From Apostichopus parvimensis (Eukaryota > Echinodermata > Holothuroidea > Aspidochirotida > Stichopodidae): a stretch of 29,124 bases of DNA. Position 1 is the stretch's first letter. Every line of letters starts with the position of its first letter. The notes under the pieces are model-generated. The model had not been told where the DNA came from. It worked only from the letters and a program-made list of their open reading frames with translations, and did no database searches. The DNA lies in NCBI GenBank assembly GCA_000934455.1, contig KN883822.1, positions 4,405-33,528 of the forward strand, read 5' to 3'. Positions 1-9,203 of this stretch are shown piece after piece. The position numbers and the translations under genes are program-made.

Positions 1-153
1 TTAATGTATGTTTTATTACTTGGTGGTGTACTACTTTATTATGTATTAATATTTCAGTAATTTGGTATTCAATTAGAAAAGTAGGCAATATTACATGATG
101 AGCATAGTCAATGTGTATTAATCTAAAAATAATTAATGCATGAATTTGTTTAG

Positions 154-253
154 ATTTTGCAAGAAATTACCAAACATCAGGAGGACTTGGCAACCCTAGC
201 AGGGAATTCATCTGAGAATAATCATAGGAACAGGTTCCCTGATCTCCTTCCAG
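154..253 (+). CDS. PTP exon 1 (N-terminal helix and NRF motif of the domain)
   Basis: The acceptor is TTTAG before 154 and the donor is GTGAGC at 254. Reading starts in phase 0 and leaves one base over. The peptide begins ILQEITKHQEDL and ends NRFPDLLP, matching the segment before the phosphotyrosine loop, where active PTPs usually have KNRY. Upstream exons are outside the window, so the true upstream phase is inferred only from continuity of this reading frame. Confidence 0.75.
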
Positions 254-390
254 GTGAGCTACTGTCATTAAATTTTGGTTGTGTAACAAAACATATGTTT
301 ATAACATGGATCAATAAATTTGTCACCCCAATTTAGTTATTGATGGTAGGTTATTTACATTATTGAAATTTCCATATTACTCTTTTACAG

Positions 391-470
391 TGGACAAATT
401 CAGACCAGTCTTGAAATCCTAAAGCAACTTATTTGGTTCCACTGATTACATCAATGCTACTTTTGCCAAG
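391..470 (+). CDS. PTP exon 2, interrupted by an in-frame TAA
   Basis: The acceptor is TTTTACAG and the donor is GTTTGT at 471. With the single base carried from exon 1 the reading is VDKFRPVLKS, then TAA at 420-422, then SNLFGSTDYINATFAK. Similarity to the PTP fold (DYINA) resumes directly after the stop in the same frame. The lesion is therefore one substitution or sequence error, not an indel. Confidence 0.75.
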
Positions 471-556
471 GTTTGTGTTAATGTACCTGTTCATGGTTGC
501 CAATTACTTTGTATCTAATCTAACAGCAATAGATTTTTGTGTTTGTTTGCGGAAAC

Positions 557-622
557 ATTTTTGTATATGTGTCAGAAAGAATTATTGAATTCAATAATTC
601 TTTCTGACACATATACAAAAAT
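557..622. repeat. Perfect 66-bp palindrome without spacer
   Basis: The 33-bp arm at 557-589 is exactly the reverse complement of 590-622, centred on GAATTC at 587-592. It lies in the intron between PTP exons 2 and 3. No target duplication or transposon end is obvious. Possible origins are a fold-back element, a replication or repair inversion, or an assembly artefact. Confidence 0.9.
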
Positions 623-645
623 AAAAGCATCTCCTCCAAGATGTG

Positions 646-735
646 GATGCCTTATTTGATATTTATTTCATTCATACAACTTACTTGATGCTTAAGGGAT
701 AGTGTCTTAGAAAGATAGAGAGGGCAAGAAAAAAA
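646..735 (+). repeat. Diverged intronic repeat, copy 1 (copy 2 at about 1340-1430)
   Basis: The stretch beginning TGCCTTATTTGATATT, followed by a CATACAACTT region and a GATAGAGAGG purine stretch, recurs at 1342-1428 in the next intron. The two agree in order and spacing. No coding content is visible. It is probably an old intron duplication or a dispersed repeat. Confidence 0.55.
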
Positions 736-847
736 AAACATGTAGATACCAAGTTATGTTTCATTCATTGCATTACCGAGATATGTGAAATGTATATCTC
801 CCAGATTGCTCTAACAAGTAATGTCCAATATGAATATATATTTTCAG

Positions 848-979
848 GACATTTCACAGAGGGGGTTTATACTGACCCAATCACCTTTAGCCTCAACCGT
901 AGAAGATTTTTGGAGACTGGTCTTTGATTATGACTGTAAATGCATTGTAATGTTGAACACCATAGATGAATCTGATGAG
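848..979 (+). CDS. PTP exon 3 (TVEDFW segment)
   Basis: The exon is 132 nt, 44 codons in phase 0, between acceptor TTTTCAG and donor GTAGGT. It reads DISQRGFILTQSPL, then STVEDFWRLVFDYD and IVMLNTIDESDE. This matches the conserved PTP block that normally reads Q-G-P followed by T-x-x-D-F-W. The usual QGP Gly is Ser here, another sign of relaxed constraint. Confidence 0.85.
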
Positions 980-1339
980 GTAGGTGTCTAATAAGATAAA
1001 TGTTTGCACAGGTAAGTGCTTGAGGCTTGCATAACTTTTGAGTGTTAATCAAGAGTTGCATTAACACCACCTGATTTACAATAACTTGAACAGCATATGC
1101 AGAGAATAATTATATGGTATTAATGGTATCCTAAATGTTTATCTTGCTACACAAAAGCTCATATAAATTACATTTATTTGAATACAAGAACTTACATGCT
1201 CATTACTTTAATCACAAAGAAAATGCACAAACTTCAGAATTGTCTTCATATCTGAAAAGAAACTGTTTTATCTTGCATGCGTGAAGTCTGCTGATTTCAT
1301 ATTTGGTAACCCTAACTCACAATTACTTTTTGAGTTATA

Positions 1340-1430
1340 ACTGCCTTATTTGATATTAATTTAATTCGTACAACTTGATTTTTAATGGATTGTGTCTGAG
1401 AATGGATTGTGATAGAGAGGGGAAGAAACT
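1340..1430 (+). repeat. Diverged intronic repeat, copy 2
   Basis: This is the second copy of the segment at 646-735, with the same order of blocks and scattered differences. The rest of the intron at 980-2361 shows no exon or element that I can support. Confidence 0.5.
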
Positions 1431-2361
1431 TTTGGCAAAAATTGTATCTCTAAACACTTTGGTCAACCAATCATCTAAAGTAACTTAGTAGACAGTTCAA
1501 ACATTTCTGCTCTTCTCCAAACATAGTTTACAATTTCATAGTCATCCTTGACATTTAAATCATTTTCTAAATCCTTACATTGTTGATTTATTAAACAAAG
1601 TAGTAACGTTTGTGCTACATTGAAGATTGCTGTATTGCGGTTTGTTTGTTAGAATTCAAAACCAAACACAGCTTTGCAAATTGTGTATTAAATAACAGCT
1701 AATAGAAATATATACTTTATGACTCAAAATATTATCATCCTAGCATGTTTTGCAAATATGTAAGTAATAATGTTTTGGATTTTTCAGAAGTGAGTATTTG
1801 AGAACCTTTCTCATCATTGCATATGGTCAAGGAAGCTATATTTTCAAAATATTAATTGAATTTCTTCAGGAAGACATGGAACTATTTTCATTTTTAACTT
1901 TGCTTCATTCCTTGAGGTGATTACCACTGTCTGTACTGTGATAGACAAATCCATTCACCTGCTGCTACATTAGAACGGAATGTTATGAAATGTGGTAACT
2001 ATAGAGGTTAATGACAACAATTTTGTATCTTTTGGAAGTATATGTAAAAGACCTTATCGTAGGACTTACTTTTTAAACATTTGTTACTATTAACATAAGG
2101 AGTACTCACTTGGCTTTAAGATGTTTTGAAGAACAGTGAAAATGATACCTTTATCAGATCATGTCATAGTTTTATTGAAAACATCTAAAACTGAAAAATA
2201 TGCTACAATTTCATGGTAAGTAATAATGATGGGGTGACACTACATGCTGTGTGAGAGGAGCGTTTCCTGGGGGAGCTGTGTTTTATTAATAGTATTACTC
2301 TTTCCTTTATATTTAATAAGTAGTTTAATAACTTGTCTGATTTCTATTTTACATTTAACAG

Positions 2362-2496
2362 TCTCTAACTGTTTATTGGCCTATTGGCCACAATGCAGCT
2401 GCTTCTTATGGTCTGATGACTGTGATTTGTAAGAAGATTGATGAAAGTGACGTGTTCACCAGGAGACAGTTTGAAGTCAAACATAAAAGAGCTCAG
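2362..2496 (+). CDS. PTP exon 4 (YWP block and following strands)
   Basis: The exon is 135 nt, 45 codons in phase 0, between acceptor TTTAACAG and donor GTATAC. The translation starts SLTVYWPIGHNAAASYGLM and ends FEVKHKRAQ. YWP is the conserved block after the TVEDFW segment. The usual KCDQ before YWP is not kept. Confidence 0.75.
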
Positions 2497-2931
2497 GTAT
2501 ACAACCAGTTAGTATAATAAGTATGTCCTGTTTTGTGTCAATATCATGTTATCATTTGCGTATTTTGTAGCCAAAGAATACCTTCACATAAAATTCTCTC
2601 CTTATTACTACTCATTGACATACCAAGCAGCAAGTGATGGGTGTGCATGTCTGTATTGAGTGGTTGATTTCTGCCCACTGTTAATGAGAACCAACTGTAT
2701 AAGAGTATCTTTACAATAATATGATCAACAGCTACATGAAAACTTTGAAACTAACTAAACTTAGTCCTTCAAATTTGGTCATAATTGTTCAGTCAATTTG
2801 CTTTGGTTGATTTTATAGTTACTTCTGTTACATTTCTCTGTGTACAAACTTCATCAGGCATATCTGGTCTCATTAATTTCACACATTTGCATTTAATTGA
2901 CAAATGCATACATTTATGTTTAATGTTTCAG

Positions 2932-3059
2932 AAATCCCTTTTGGTGGATCATTTCTCCTTCCATGGATGTCCTGGAAGTAAACCTGATGTGCATAAACTT
3001 AGAGAATTCATCAAATACAGCAGAACTGAAGGCATTGGTCCAGCTTTAGTACATTGCAT
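2932..3059 (+). CDS. PTP exon 5 (degenerate WPD loop through the active-site His-Cys)
   Basis: The acceptor is TGTTTCAG and the donor is GTATGT at 3060. The translation starts KSLLVDHFSFHGCPGSKPD and ends GIGPALVHC plus two bases. The WPD acid loop is replaced by CPGSKPD. The exon ends inside the phosphate-binding loop, immediately after its Cys codon. A truncated copy of its 3' half lies about 100 bp downstream. Confidence 0.85.
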
Positions 3060-3103
3060 GTATGTATCATAGTCTATTAAACTGAATCATAATAAAACCC
3101 TCA

Positions 3104-3157
3104 TAGATTTCATCAAATACATCAGAACTAAAGGCCCTGGTCCAGCTGTAGTTCATA
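3104..3157 (+). repeat. Partial duplicate of PTP exon 5 inside the next intron
   Basis: About 54 bp at 3104-3157 repeat 3003-3056 of exon 5 at roughly 80-85 percent identity by eye. The copy can be read DFIKYIRTKGPGPAVVHK, against EFIKYSRTEGIGPALVHC in the exon. The duplicate loses the active-site Cys codon and has no clear splice sites, so it is an intronic relic and not an alternative exon. Confidence 0.75.
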
Positions 3158-3240
3158 AACACATTATGGTGTTGATCTAATAAACAAATTTATTCCATGA
3201 TAATTAAATCACTGTCTGTTTTTCCCTTCTCTTCTCCCAG

Positions 3241-3376
3241 TAATGGAGTTGGTTTGAGTGCTGTCTATGTCACAGTAATCACTGAACTAGAGAGAATTGA
3301 AAAAGAGGGCGCTGTTGATGTATTTCAAACTTTGAATAAACTACGGAAGCAATGTCCTAAGGCAGTCCAGACACAG
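3241..3376 (+). CDS. PTP exon 6 (rest of the phosphate loop, Arg lost)
   Basis: The acceptor is TTCTCCCAG and the donor is GTTTGA at 3377. The first base completes the Ile codon begun in exon 5. The translation runs INGVGLSAVYV and ends QCPKAVQTQ, with VDVFQTLNKLRK in between, a typical PTP helix. The phosphate loop becomes HCINGVGLSA where active enzymes have HCxxGxGR(S/T). Leu in place of the Arg should abolish phosphate binding and catalysis. Confidence 0.88.
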
Positions 3377-3965
3377 GTTTGATGATTGATTGTCACTTAA
3401 CTGAATCTACCTGCTGACATAAGTTATTTATGCTACTGTTAAACCTGCTGTGGGTGGGGGGGGGGGGTTAGTGAATTAAAGTTATCTGTATTGTAGATCC
3501 AGATCACCTTAAATTGTAACTTTGCTAGAATAGGTTTATTGGTGTATTAATTAGTGTAATTAATTGGTGTAATTAATGTTTGTGACATATTTATACATAC
3601 ATATGTATATCTTTAAACGTGACATAGTTTGTGACAACGTTAAGGTATATTGATATACTCTATTATATGACATGTTTTATATGAATATATGTATCTCAAT
3701 AAGTATGACAATTTTAATTTTATTGATTGATTGGGCTAAATGTGACCATGATAATCCTTACTTATATACCCCTGACTAGGACATGATCAGTAAATCATCA
3801 ATGGTATTGCTTTAACTGCTCCGTCTGTAGCTAAGGTTTTAAATGAGTTCACATCATGAGGTCAATATAGATCTTTAGAGTAAATGTGGCTGTGTAGGCA
3901 TATTGAGGCATTCCACCTTAACTAGATGTTTTTATGTAAGTGGTCCATTTTCCTTTCATTCCCAG

Positions 3966-4040
3966 GATGAGTATCTTCTGTGTTATGAGCTTCTTAGAGA
4001 TCATCTTAACAATCCAGAAGAATATGCTGTTGTCTTCTAA
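3966..4040 (+). CDS. PTP terminal exon
   Basis: The acceptor is TTCCCAG. The translation is DEYLLCYELLRDHL, then NNPEEYAVVF and TAA at 4038-4040. The YxxCYE pattern is the last helix of PTP domains, and the protein ends ten residues later, as RPTPs usually end just after D2. No canonical AATAAA lies close by; the nearest variant is ATTAAA at 4367-4372. Confidence 0.85.
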   Translation, partial: DEYLLCYELLRDHLNNPEEYAVVF

Positions 4041-4380
4041 GATGGAGCTGGATTAAATGAAGACTCTGTAAACCATATTACAAGATTAGAGCAGTTGTGA
4101 CCATTATTTTATTCTTTGATATGCTATGTAGTGTTTTTCAAACTTATTCAGTGACTTCATTAACCATCATTTTATACTCATAAACCTGAAACTAAGTGAT
4201 TACGTTGCAGAATTTAGATGAACAGTCCATGTCAGTATTGAAATGAGTCAAATGTTGGACAGGAACATTGCAAGGTAACAAAAACCATGTGCACTGGTCC
4301 AGCTGATGTAAATAGCCAGATATACACAGAAATCTTTACAATGTTTCAGTTTTTTCTCCTGGTATCATTAAATTTTAAAT

Positions 4381-5133
4381 TTAGAACTTCTTGGTGTTAT
4401 TACTATTACTTTCATATGCAACAGTACTTTTACATATATATCTTAGGTTTACTGTAAATTGTTAATGAATGCTAGATTAAATGTGGCGGGCAGGTTTATG
4501 TTTTTTGTTCCTATGAACCTTAATTTCACTTTTACAACTTCTTGGTGTTTTTACTATTTTCATATTCAGCAGTTCATTGACAAGTTGATTGGTTTAATGA
4601 AGGGTACTCGAGTGGTTTAAAGTTATATCTTCATGTTTACTGTAAGTTGTAAAATAATGCTAGTAGACTTGTGGGAGGAGGGGGGAGGGGAGTTGGGGTG
4701 GCAGTATTATCAGTTCATAACAGCAAACAATAGGTTAAAGTGTGTACGTAATCATTTGATAATTTCTTTCCATAGAATGTATGTTGTACATTATGCACAT
4801 TAAAAATATATCATTGGAGGAAGTGGAAATGAAAATATGGACACCAAGATTGAAGTATACATGGCCAGAAGTGTTTATTAAGAAGAAGTGGGGATAGAGT
4901 TATCTTGTTTCCAAGATGGAGGCATGCTAAAAATGATCTTCCCCATTGTGAACATGGAAGTGACTATTGAACAGTATGTAAGTTGCTGTGATGAGGGCTA
5001 TTGGAGAAGGTTGAATGCCAAATTTTAATTTTACTGTCAGTTGTTAATGAACGCTACTAGAGGGGATTGGAGGGAGAGAGGGGATGTATTATCAGTTCAT
5101 AACAGAAACATTAGTTAGAACAGCCATTTGAGT
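4381..5133 (+). repeat. Three imperfect copies of a 3'-flanking segment; the third is split by the hAT element
   Basis: Copy a (about 4381-4490) and copy b (about 4533-4812) share ACTTCTTGGTGTT and a TTACTGTAA-GTTG-AATGCTAG block. Copies b and c (5031-5133, continuing at 6148-6212) share the last block, a G-rich stretch, TATTATCAGTTCATAACAG and a TTGTGCATTTTGCACATTA-like end. No coding potential is seen. The stretch between the phosphatase stop and 4381 holds nothing recognisable beyond probable 3' UTR. Confidence 0.6.
5126..5133 (+). repeat. Left 8-bp target-site duplication of the hAT element
   Basis: ATTTGAGT is identical to 6140-6147. The perfect match suggests a fairly recent insertion. 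Confidence 0.92.
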
Positions 5134-6139
5134 CAGTGGCGTAACGCCTATGGGCTCGGACGGGGCAAACCCAGGGCCCCCGACCAAAGGGGGCCCCCCT
5201 CTGCACTGATGTACAGAACTTAGAAGAGGGGTACCCTTTTTTTTCTTTTTTTTGAAACGGCACGTTTTCTTTGGAAAAGAAACTATAAACGAGACAATGG
5301 ACATATTTTTCTGTGCGTGAATACGTTCGTCATAAATCATATGCCCCTGCAACTGCAAATCTCGTATCCTTCTTTCCACACGACTGACTCAAGAGCCTGA
5401 GATACACACTGGAACTTGATAGGCTACGCTGGTACATATTATAGCGAAATAGCACCTCTAATTTCAATGAATTCGCTCTCGGTCAGGGTTGCCACATGAC
5501 ATTGGCCGATAACTGGCCAAATGACACAAATTTGACATATTTTGAACCCCTTTGGCTGATGCTTTCCTCAGCTATCGGCCAAATCGCCAATGCCTAAGAT
5601 TTGTGTGTGGATTTGTATGTGAATTTGTATAGATGGACTAATCGATATGTTTGCTGACAAGAAGGCCAGGCTCCGTAAATTCAAGCTCTAGCCTTTCCAA
5701 CTTCTCGGGAACTTGGATACCATTTGTCCACAGGAGTTACGCCACGGGTGGAATTATACATGTTTATGTTAATTGGACATTGGTCATTTGGTCTTATTGT
5801 CCTTTCAATCTCTTTATGTATTCTAGCTTTGCAACACATTTTTTCATGTTCCCAGTATGACAGACAAGGCGGACCAAAAATGTGTCTATGAATGCAGATT
5901 TTCCCCAAAATCTCAGTCGATAAAATCACCACGAAATGTTCCATATACGGCTTAGAGCTTGTAGAGAGCTTGTAGAACCCCAAAGCTTCCAGGGCCCTTA
6001 GGCGGGCCCTGAACCCACGCCTTTGGGACTTCGCGCTCGTGATGTGCGCGCAGCGCACATCGGTTGATTCTCCGCAGCAGCCAGGGGGGCCCTTCCTTCC
6101 CTGGACCCAGGGGTCCCAAGACTCATCGTTACGCCGCTG
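5134..6139. mobile_element. Complete non-autonomous hAT-type DNA transposon (1,006 bp)
   Basis: The left end is CAGTGGCGTAACG. The right end, read inward on the other strand, is CAGCGGCGTAACG, so 12 of 13 terminal bases match. The element is flanked by identical 8-bp ATTTGAGT copies at 5126-5133 and 6140-6147. CAG-starting ends and 8-bp target duplications define the hAT superfamily. The termini are GC-rich (GGGGGCCC-type stretches) and stand out from the AT-rich surroundings. The longest minus-strand frame (5681-6058) shows no transposase motif that I recognise, so mobilisation would have to be in trans. A second terminal-repeat-like sequence lies inside (5736-5745). Confidence 0.92.
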
Positions 6140-6147
6140 ATTTGAGT
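6140..6147 (+). repeat. Right 8-bp target-site duplication of the hAT element
   Basis: ATTTGAGT is identical to 5126-5133. The host sequence continues with GTATGTAATC, matching the unoccupied paralogous segment near 4740. Confidence 0.92.
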
Positions 6148-6990
6148 GTATGTAATCTGATGACTTTCAAAAGACTATCATCTTGTGCATTTTGCACATT
6201 AAGATATGTCTGTCATGTTAGCATTTTTACATAGTTTGACTGTACTTTTGAAAAAAGTTTTGAATACAACAAAGAAACCCTGGATATATCCACAGTTTCA
6301 CATAGTTTCTTTCAGAATGCCTGTCTTTGTTTTGTTCTTTCAACTTTTATTATATGATAACACGGTGTTCAATTAGTCTTGATAATGAGTGATAAATTAC
6401 TCAGCAATTAGGCAGCAATATCATCCAACAGTAATGTAGTTTACAGCTGTACTCTCGCACGATAAGGTCTCAAGGTAAAGTCAGATTATACAAGCTATAT
6501 TGTTCGTCTGCTCTTGGAGATGTAAGACTAACATCCTCCTGTAATTTGTTATAACAGCTGAGATGAAAAAACCACAAGATAGCCTGTTTCTGTCTAAAAA
6601 ATATATGCCACTTATCAACAATCCATTAACACAAGCCTTTCGGCCCTTGTTCATGAAACCAGGACAGCGAGGGTTAATATCAATTATTGTTACTAGTTGA
6701 AAAAACCACTTGTACCATTCAGAGCAATTTATTAAAGCTACCTGAAGCATTCCATGAACTGTTTACTGCATCATGTGTAACTTAAGTTATTAACTTGAAC
6801 CAAATTTTGTAGTCGCCCAGCATATGGTAGTTCTAGCCCATTGTGGACCAAACAGCAAACAAATTTTAACTATAGACAGAAACCCAACAAGTTTAGTTAT
6901 TCCTGAGACATTTTCTATAACAATATTAAGTGCAACGTTGCATAAGTTTTGACCATTGACAGCAAGGTATTTTACAGAAATGTTGACCTA
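6148..6990. other. Intergenic stretch without recognisable gene
   Basis: The first 65 bases complete the third copy of the triplicated segment. Beyond that I see AT-rich DNA with no splice-bounded coding exon, RNA gene or element end. The 89-codon minus-strand frame at 6481-6750 has no recognisable motif. Confidence 0.5.
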
Positions 6991-7600
6991 ATTTTCAAGT
7001 ATTAAGTTCATTTAAACTTCGAGGTGTCAATTTTCGTGTTTACAAGGTTTTCAAACGTTCACTCTGACCGCAGACGAAGTCTGTTGACACTTGACTGCAG
7101 AGAAAGTAAAATATTTCTTAAACTTCCAAGGTACAAGTGAAAACCAAATCTGAACCCATGACCCAGCCTCAAAGAGTATTGATTGCATTACCGAAATTGA
7201 AATCAAGCTCTGTGAAAGCCATGAATACATATTTAAGTTAACAGAATAAAATTCATAACTTTTTCGACATTCGAAATTTCCAAGGCACGGTCCTTGGCAG
7301 CAAGGTTCTTGCAGTAATATCGATCTAACTATCAAGTATTAAGTTCATCTAAACACTAATATGGGAGTTATCGTGTAAACAATGCTTTTAGACATTGACC
7401 ACATCATTGCTGACACTTGACTCCACAGACAGGAATGAGGTAATTGAACTTACTGAGTTGAATCTGCCTATACCACATGTAAAGTTCCTGAAAGCTTTAT
7501 TTTTGGAGTTATCGTGTTTCCAATGTTCTCAGACGTTCACATGCATTTGGCATAAATCTTTGACCTCTAATGGCCTGAATAATCTCCGGGAGAAGCAGAT
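6955..7600 (+). repeat. Diverged tandem-like repeats with GTTATCGTGTTT and TCAAGTATTAAGTTCAT blocks
   Basis: GACAGCAAGGT leading to TCAAGTATTAAGTTCAT occurs at 6958-7011 and again as GGCAGCAAGGT to TCAAGTATTAAGTTCAT at about 7296-7348, a period of about 337 bp. Each is followed by a TCGTGTTTACAA-like block and an ACGTTCAC-like block. A third shorter relative begins near 7475, with GAGTTATCGTGTTTCC at 7505. Open frames across this area are shadows of the repeat. Confidence 0.6.
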
Positions 7601-7971
7601 TGTTTTAAATGTCTGTGGTGTTTCAAATTATGTTTACACAAAGTATTCTGGTAAAGTCAAATGTTGCAACTTTCGGCTGTCGGAAGTGAGCTGAATTGAA
7701 TGAATGAATACTGTGAAAAAAATACTTTGTTGAAGTCTCAAAGTTGGCGAGAAGATTTACTAATGCAACATATCGAATTTTTTTTTACAAGTGATCGTCT
7801 GTTTCTAAGGTAGAGCGACCATCACCAACTATACACTCAAATGTAGGATATCGATTGAACTCATGTTACAAAACTAAACTTGAGAAAGTTGAATTGGGGG
7901 GAAACTATCGTACATTACATAACACAAAGATGTCATTCAGGAGTTTTGAACGGGCGCCCTCTAATATCCGT

Positions 7972-8032
7972 ATGTTCAACAATGTTAACTTTTCAGTTAC
8001 TCTATTGGTGTTAATCATTACACTGGATCTTT
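7972..8032 (+). CDS. Weak candidate signal-peptide exon for the downstream EGF/Calx-beta gene
   Basis: ATG at 7972 opens MFNNVNFSVTLLVLIITLDL, a short N-terminus followed by a hydrophobic core, as in a signal peptide. A possible donor GTATTA at 8033 would leave one base, the phase that the first EGF exon needs. Against it: the donor is a poor consensus, a longer frame runs through from 7855 without a signal-like start, and the gap to the EGF exon would be 6.4 kb. Confidence 0.15.
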
Positions 8033-8288
8033 GTATTAGCGAAGGATAATTTATTTTTTTCGATACATATATTTTATTCTCTGTCGCAATTTCGATTTTC
8101 TCAAACTTTCGATATTTTGACTTGCAAAGAATATGACTCACATGGTAGAGCTGACCAAATTTTATGTAGTGTTATGCAAGTTATGCAATGTTATGAACTT
8201 TAATGTAATGTAGCCTATATTGTTACAATATATGTAAACATATTTCATTGTAATGAACGCATATGGACTTTGATAGAGGCAATAAAAA

Positions 8289-8336
8289 ATTGCGTATGGA
8301 AATATCGGCAAAGATTGCGTATGGAATTTTCGGCAA
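8289..8336 (+). repeat. Two tandem copies of a 25-bp unit
   Basis: ATTGCGTATGGAAATATCGG at 8289 recurs as ATTGCGTATGGAATTTTCGG at 8314, both followed by CAA. Only two copies are present. The stretch 8340-9160 beyond it shows no supported gene or element. Confidence 0.8.
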
Positions 8337-9160
8337 CTTGTGTGTTCCTGACTAATTCGAAAATAGTACGAAACTGAATTTATTACACAGAAGATGAATC
8401 TGGTTTAACTTAAGTACAGATATATGATGAACGCAAATGCAGGCACGTGACCATAAACAATGAGGAAAACCAGTACATATAGAAACAATATGCTATATTG
8501 CCTACATGATGCATGTTCGTAAGGCATTCGTGAAGGCATAGACCCACAGTCGATCAACTTAAAAATTTATCAACGAAAGAAAACATTCCTTAATTGTTGG
8601 TCCACTGGGTCCTAGAGATGGGGATGCCTGGTGGGATCGATGTCCCAGCTAGAAGCTCATGACATCGTATGTTGGACATCTATGAATTTTTGTTGTTGAA
8701 ATATCGTTGTTATAGTTGTTGTTATATTATTATATAGCCTACCTGGTACTGGTAGATGAATGAGGAGGACAATGCAATTGACGGGGGTCACTTATAGCGG
8801 GCTAGGGTTTTCAGTTATACATGGACTTCCGTAAAGCTATAATGGGACTGTACGTAGTACGTGCGGCTGATTGGTACATGAGCAGAAGCAAAATGTATAT
8901 GATTAGTACAGTAGCGTACATTATCTTCTTGCTAAAGGTCTTGCATCCTTGTACTAAGAACTGTACAAATGTTCCAACTGAAAAGCATTGATTAATTCCG
9001 CCTTAGTAGTTCCCTAACATGTCTTTTCTTCCTTTCACTAGCTTAATGGGGGTTGGAAATATCAAGGCAGCCGTGCTGTTTGTAGTTTGTAACTACAGTC
9101 ACGTGACACAACTTTGACACCACCTCTTACGTGCTGATAGTAACGTAAACTTGTCATTTA

Positions 9161-9203
9161 GCCTCTGAAGAAGATCCTGCTAGGATCGAAACGGACGTCA
9201 GGC
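9161..9203 (+). ncRNA. Hammerhead-ribozyme-like motif (type I layout)
   Basis: The order is: stem I strand GCCT (9161-9164), CTGAAGA (9165-9171), one extra A, stem II GATCCT-GCT-AGGATC (9173-9187), GAAA (9188-9191), short stem III ACG-GA-CGT (9191-9198), cleavage-site C (9199), stem I return AGGC (9200-9203). CUGANGA, GAAA and a UH cleavage site are the hammerhead core, and very short stem III is known from ribozymes of Penelope-like elements. The extra A before stem II departs from the canonical core, so self-cleavage is uncertain. No reverse transcriptase is seen beside it. Confidence 0.5.

Larger units (their letters stand above)
154..4040 (+). pseudogene. 3' end of a receptor-type protein tyrosine phosphatase gene; D2-like, catalytically dead PTP domain with an in-frame stop
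   Basis: Seven exons (154-253, 391-470, 848-979, 2362-2496, 2932-3059, 3241-3376, 3966-4040) join with consistent GT/AG sites and phases. They give a PTP domain of about 250 residues ending at TAA 4038-4040. Family landmarks appear in order: NRFPDLLPVD, DYINATF, TVEDFW, YWP, LVHCINGVG and a terminal helix with CYELLRDHL. In active PTPs the loop is HCx5R and uses WPD as general acid. Here the Cys is present, Leu replaces the Arg, and the WPD region reads GCPGSKPD. Together with the C-terminal position this fits a D2 regulatory domain; D1 and the membrane segment would lie left of the window. TAA at 420-422 interrupts exon 2, so the locus is probably a pseudogene. A sequencing error or a skipped exon is possible; skipping 80 nt would shift the frame. 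Family is certain; coding status is not. Confidence 0.85.

Noticed and set aside
2244..2432. Plus-strand hydrophobic frame considered as a membrane exon of the phosphatase
   Set aside because: It overlaps PTP exon 4 in another frame, and a membrane segment inside a PTP domain makes no sense.
5681..6058. 125-codon minus-strand frame inside the hAT element, considered as a transposase fragment
   Set aside because: No zinc-finger, DDE or hAT dimerisation motif could be recognised, and the frame lies partly in GC-rich terminal sequence.
7395..7694. 99-codon plus-strand frame considered as a gene
   Set aside because: It crosses the third copy of a diverged intergenic repeat, with no domain or splice support.
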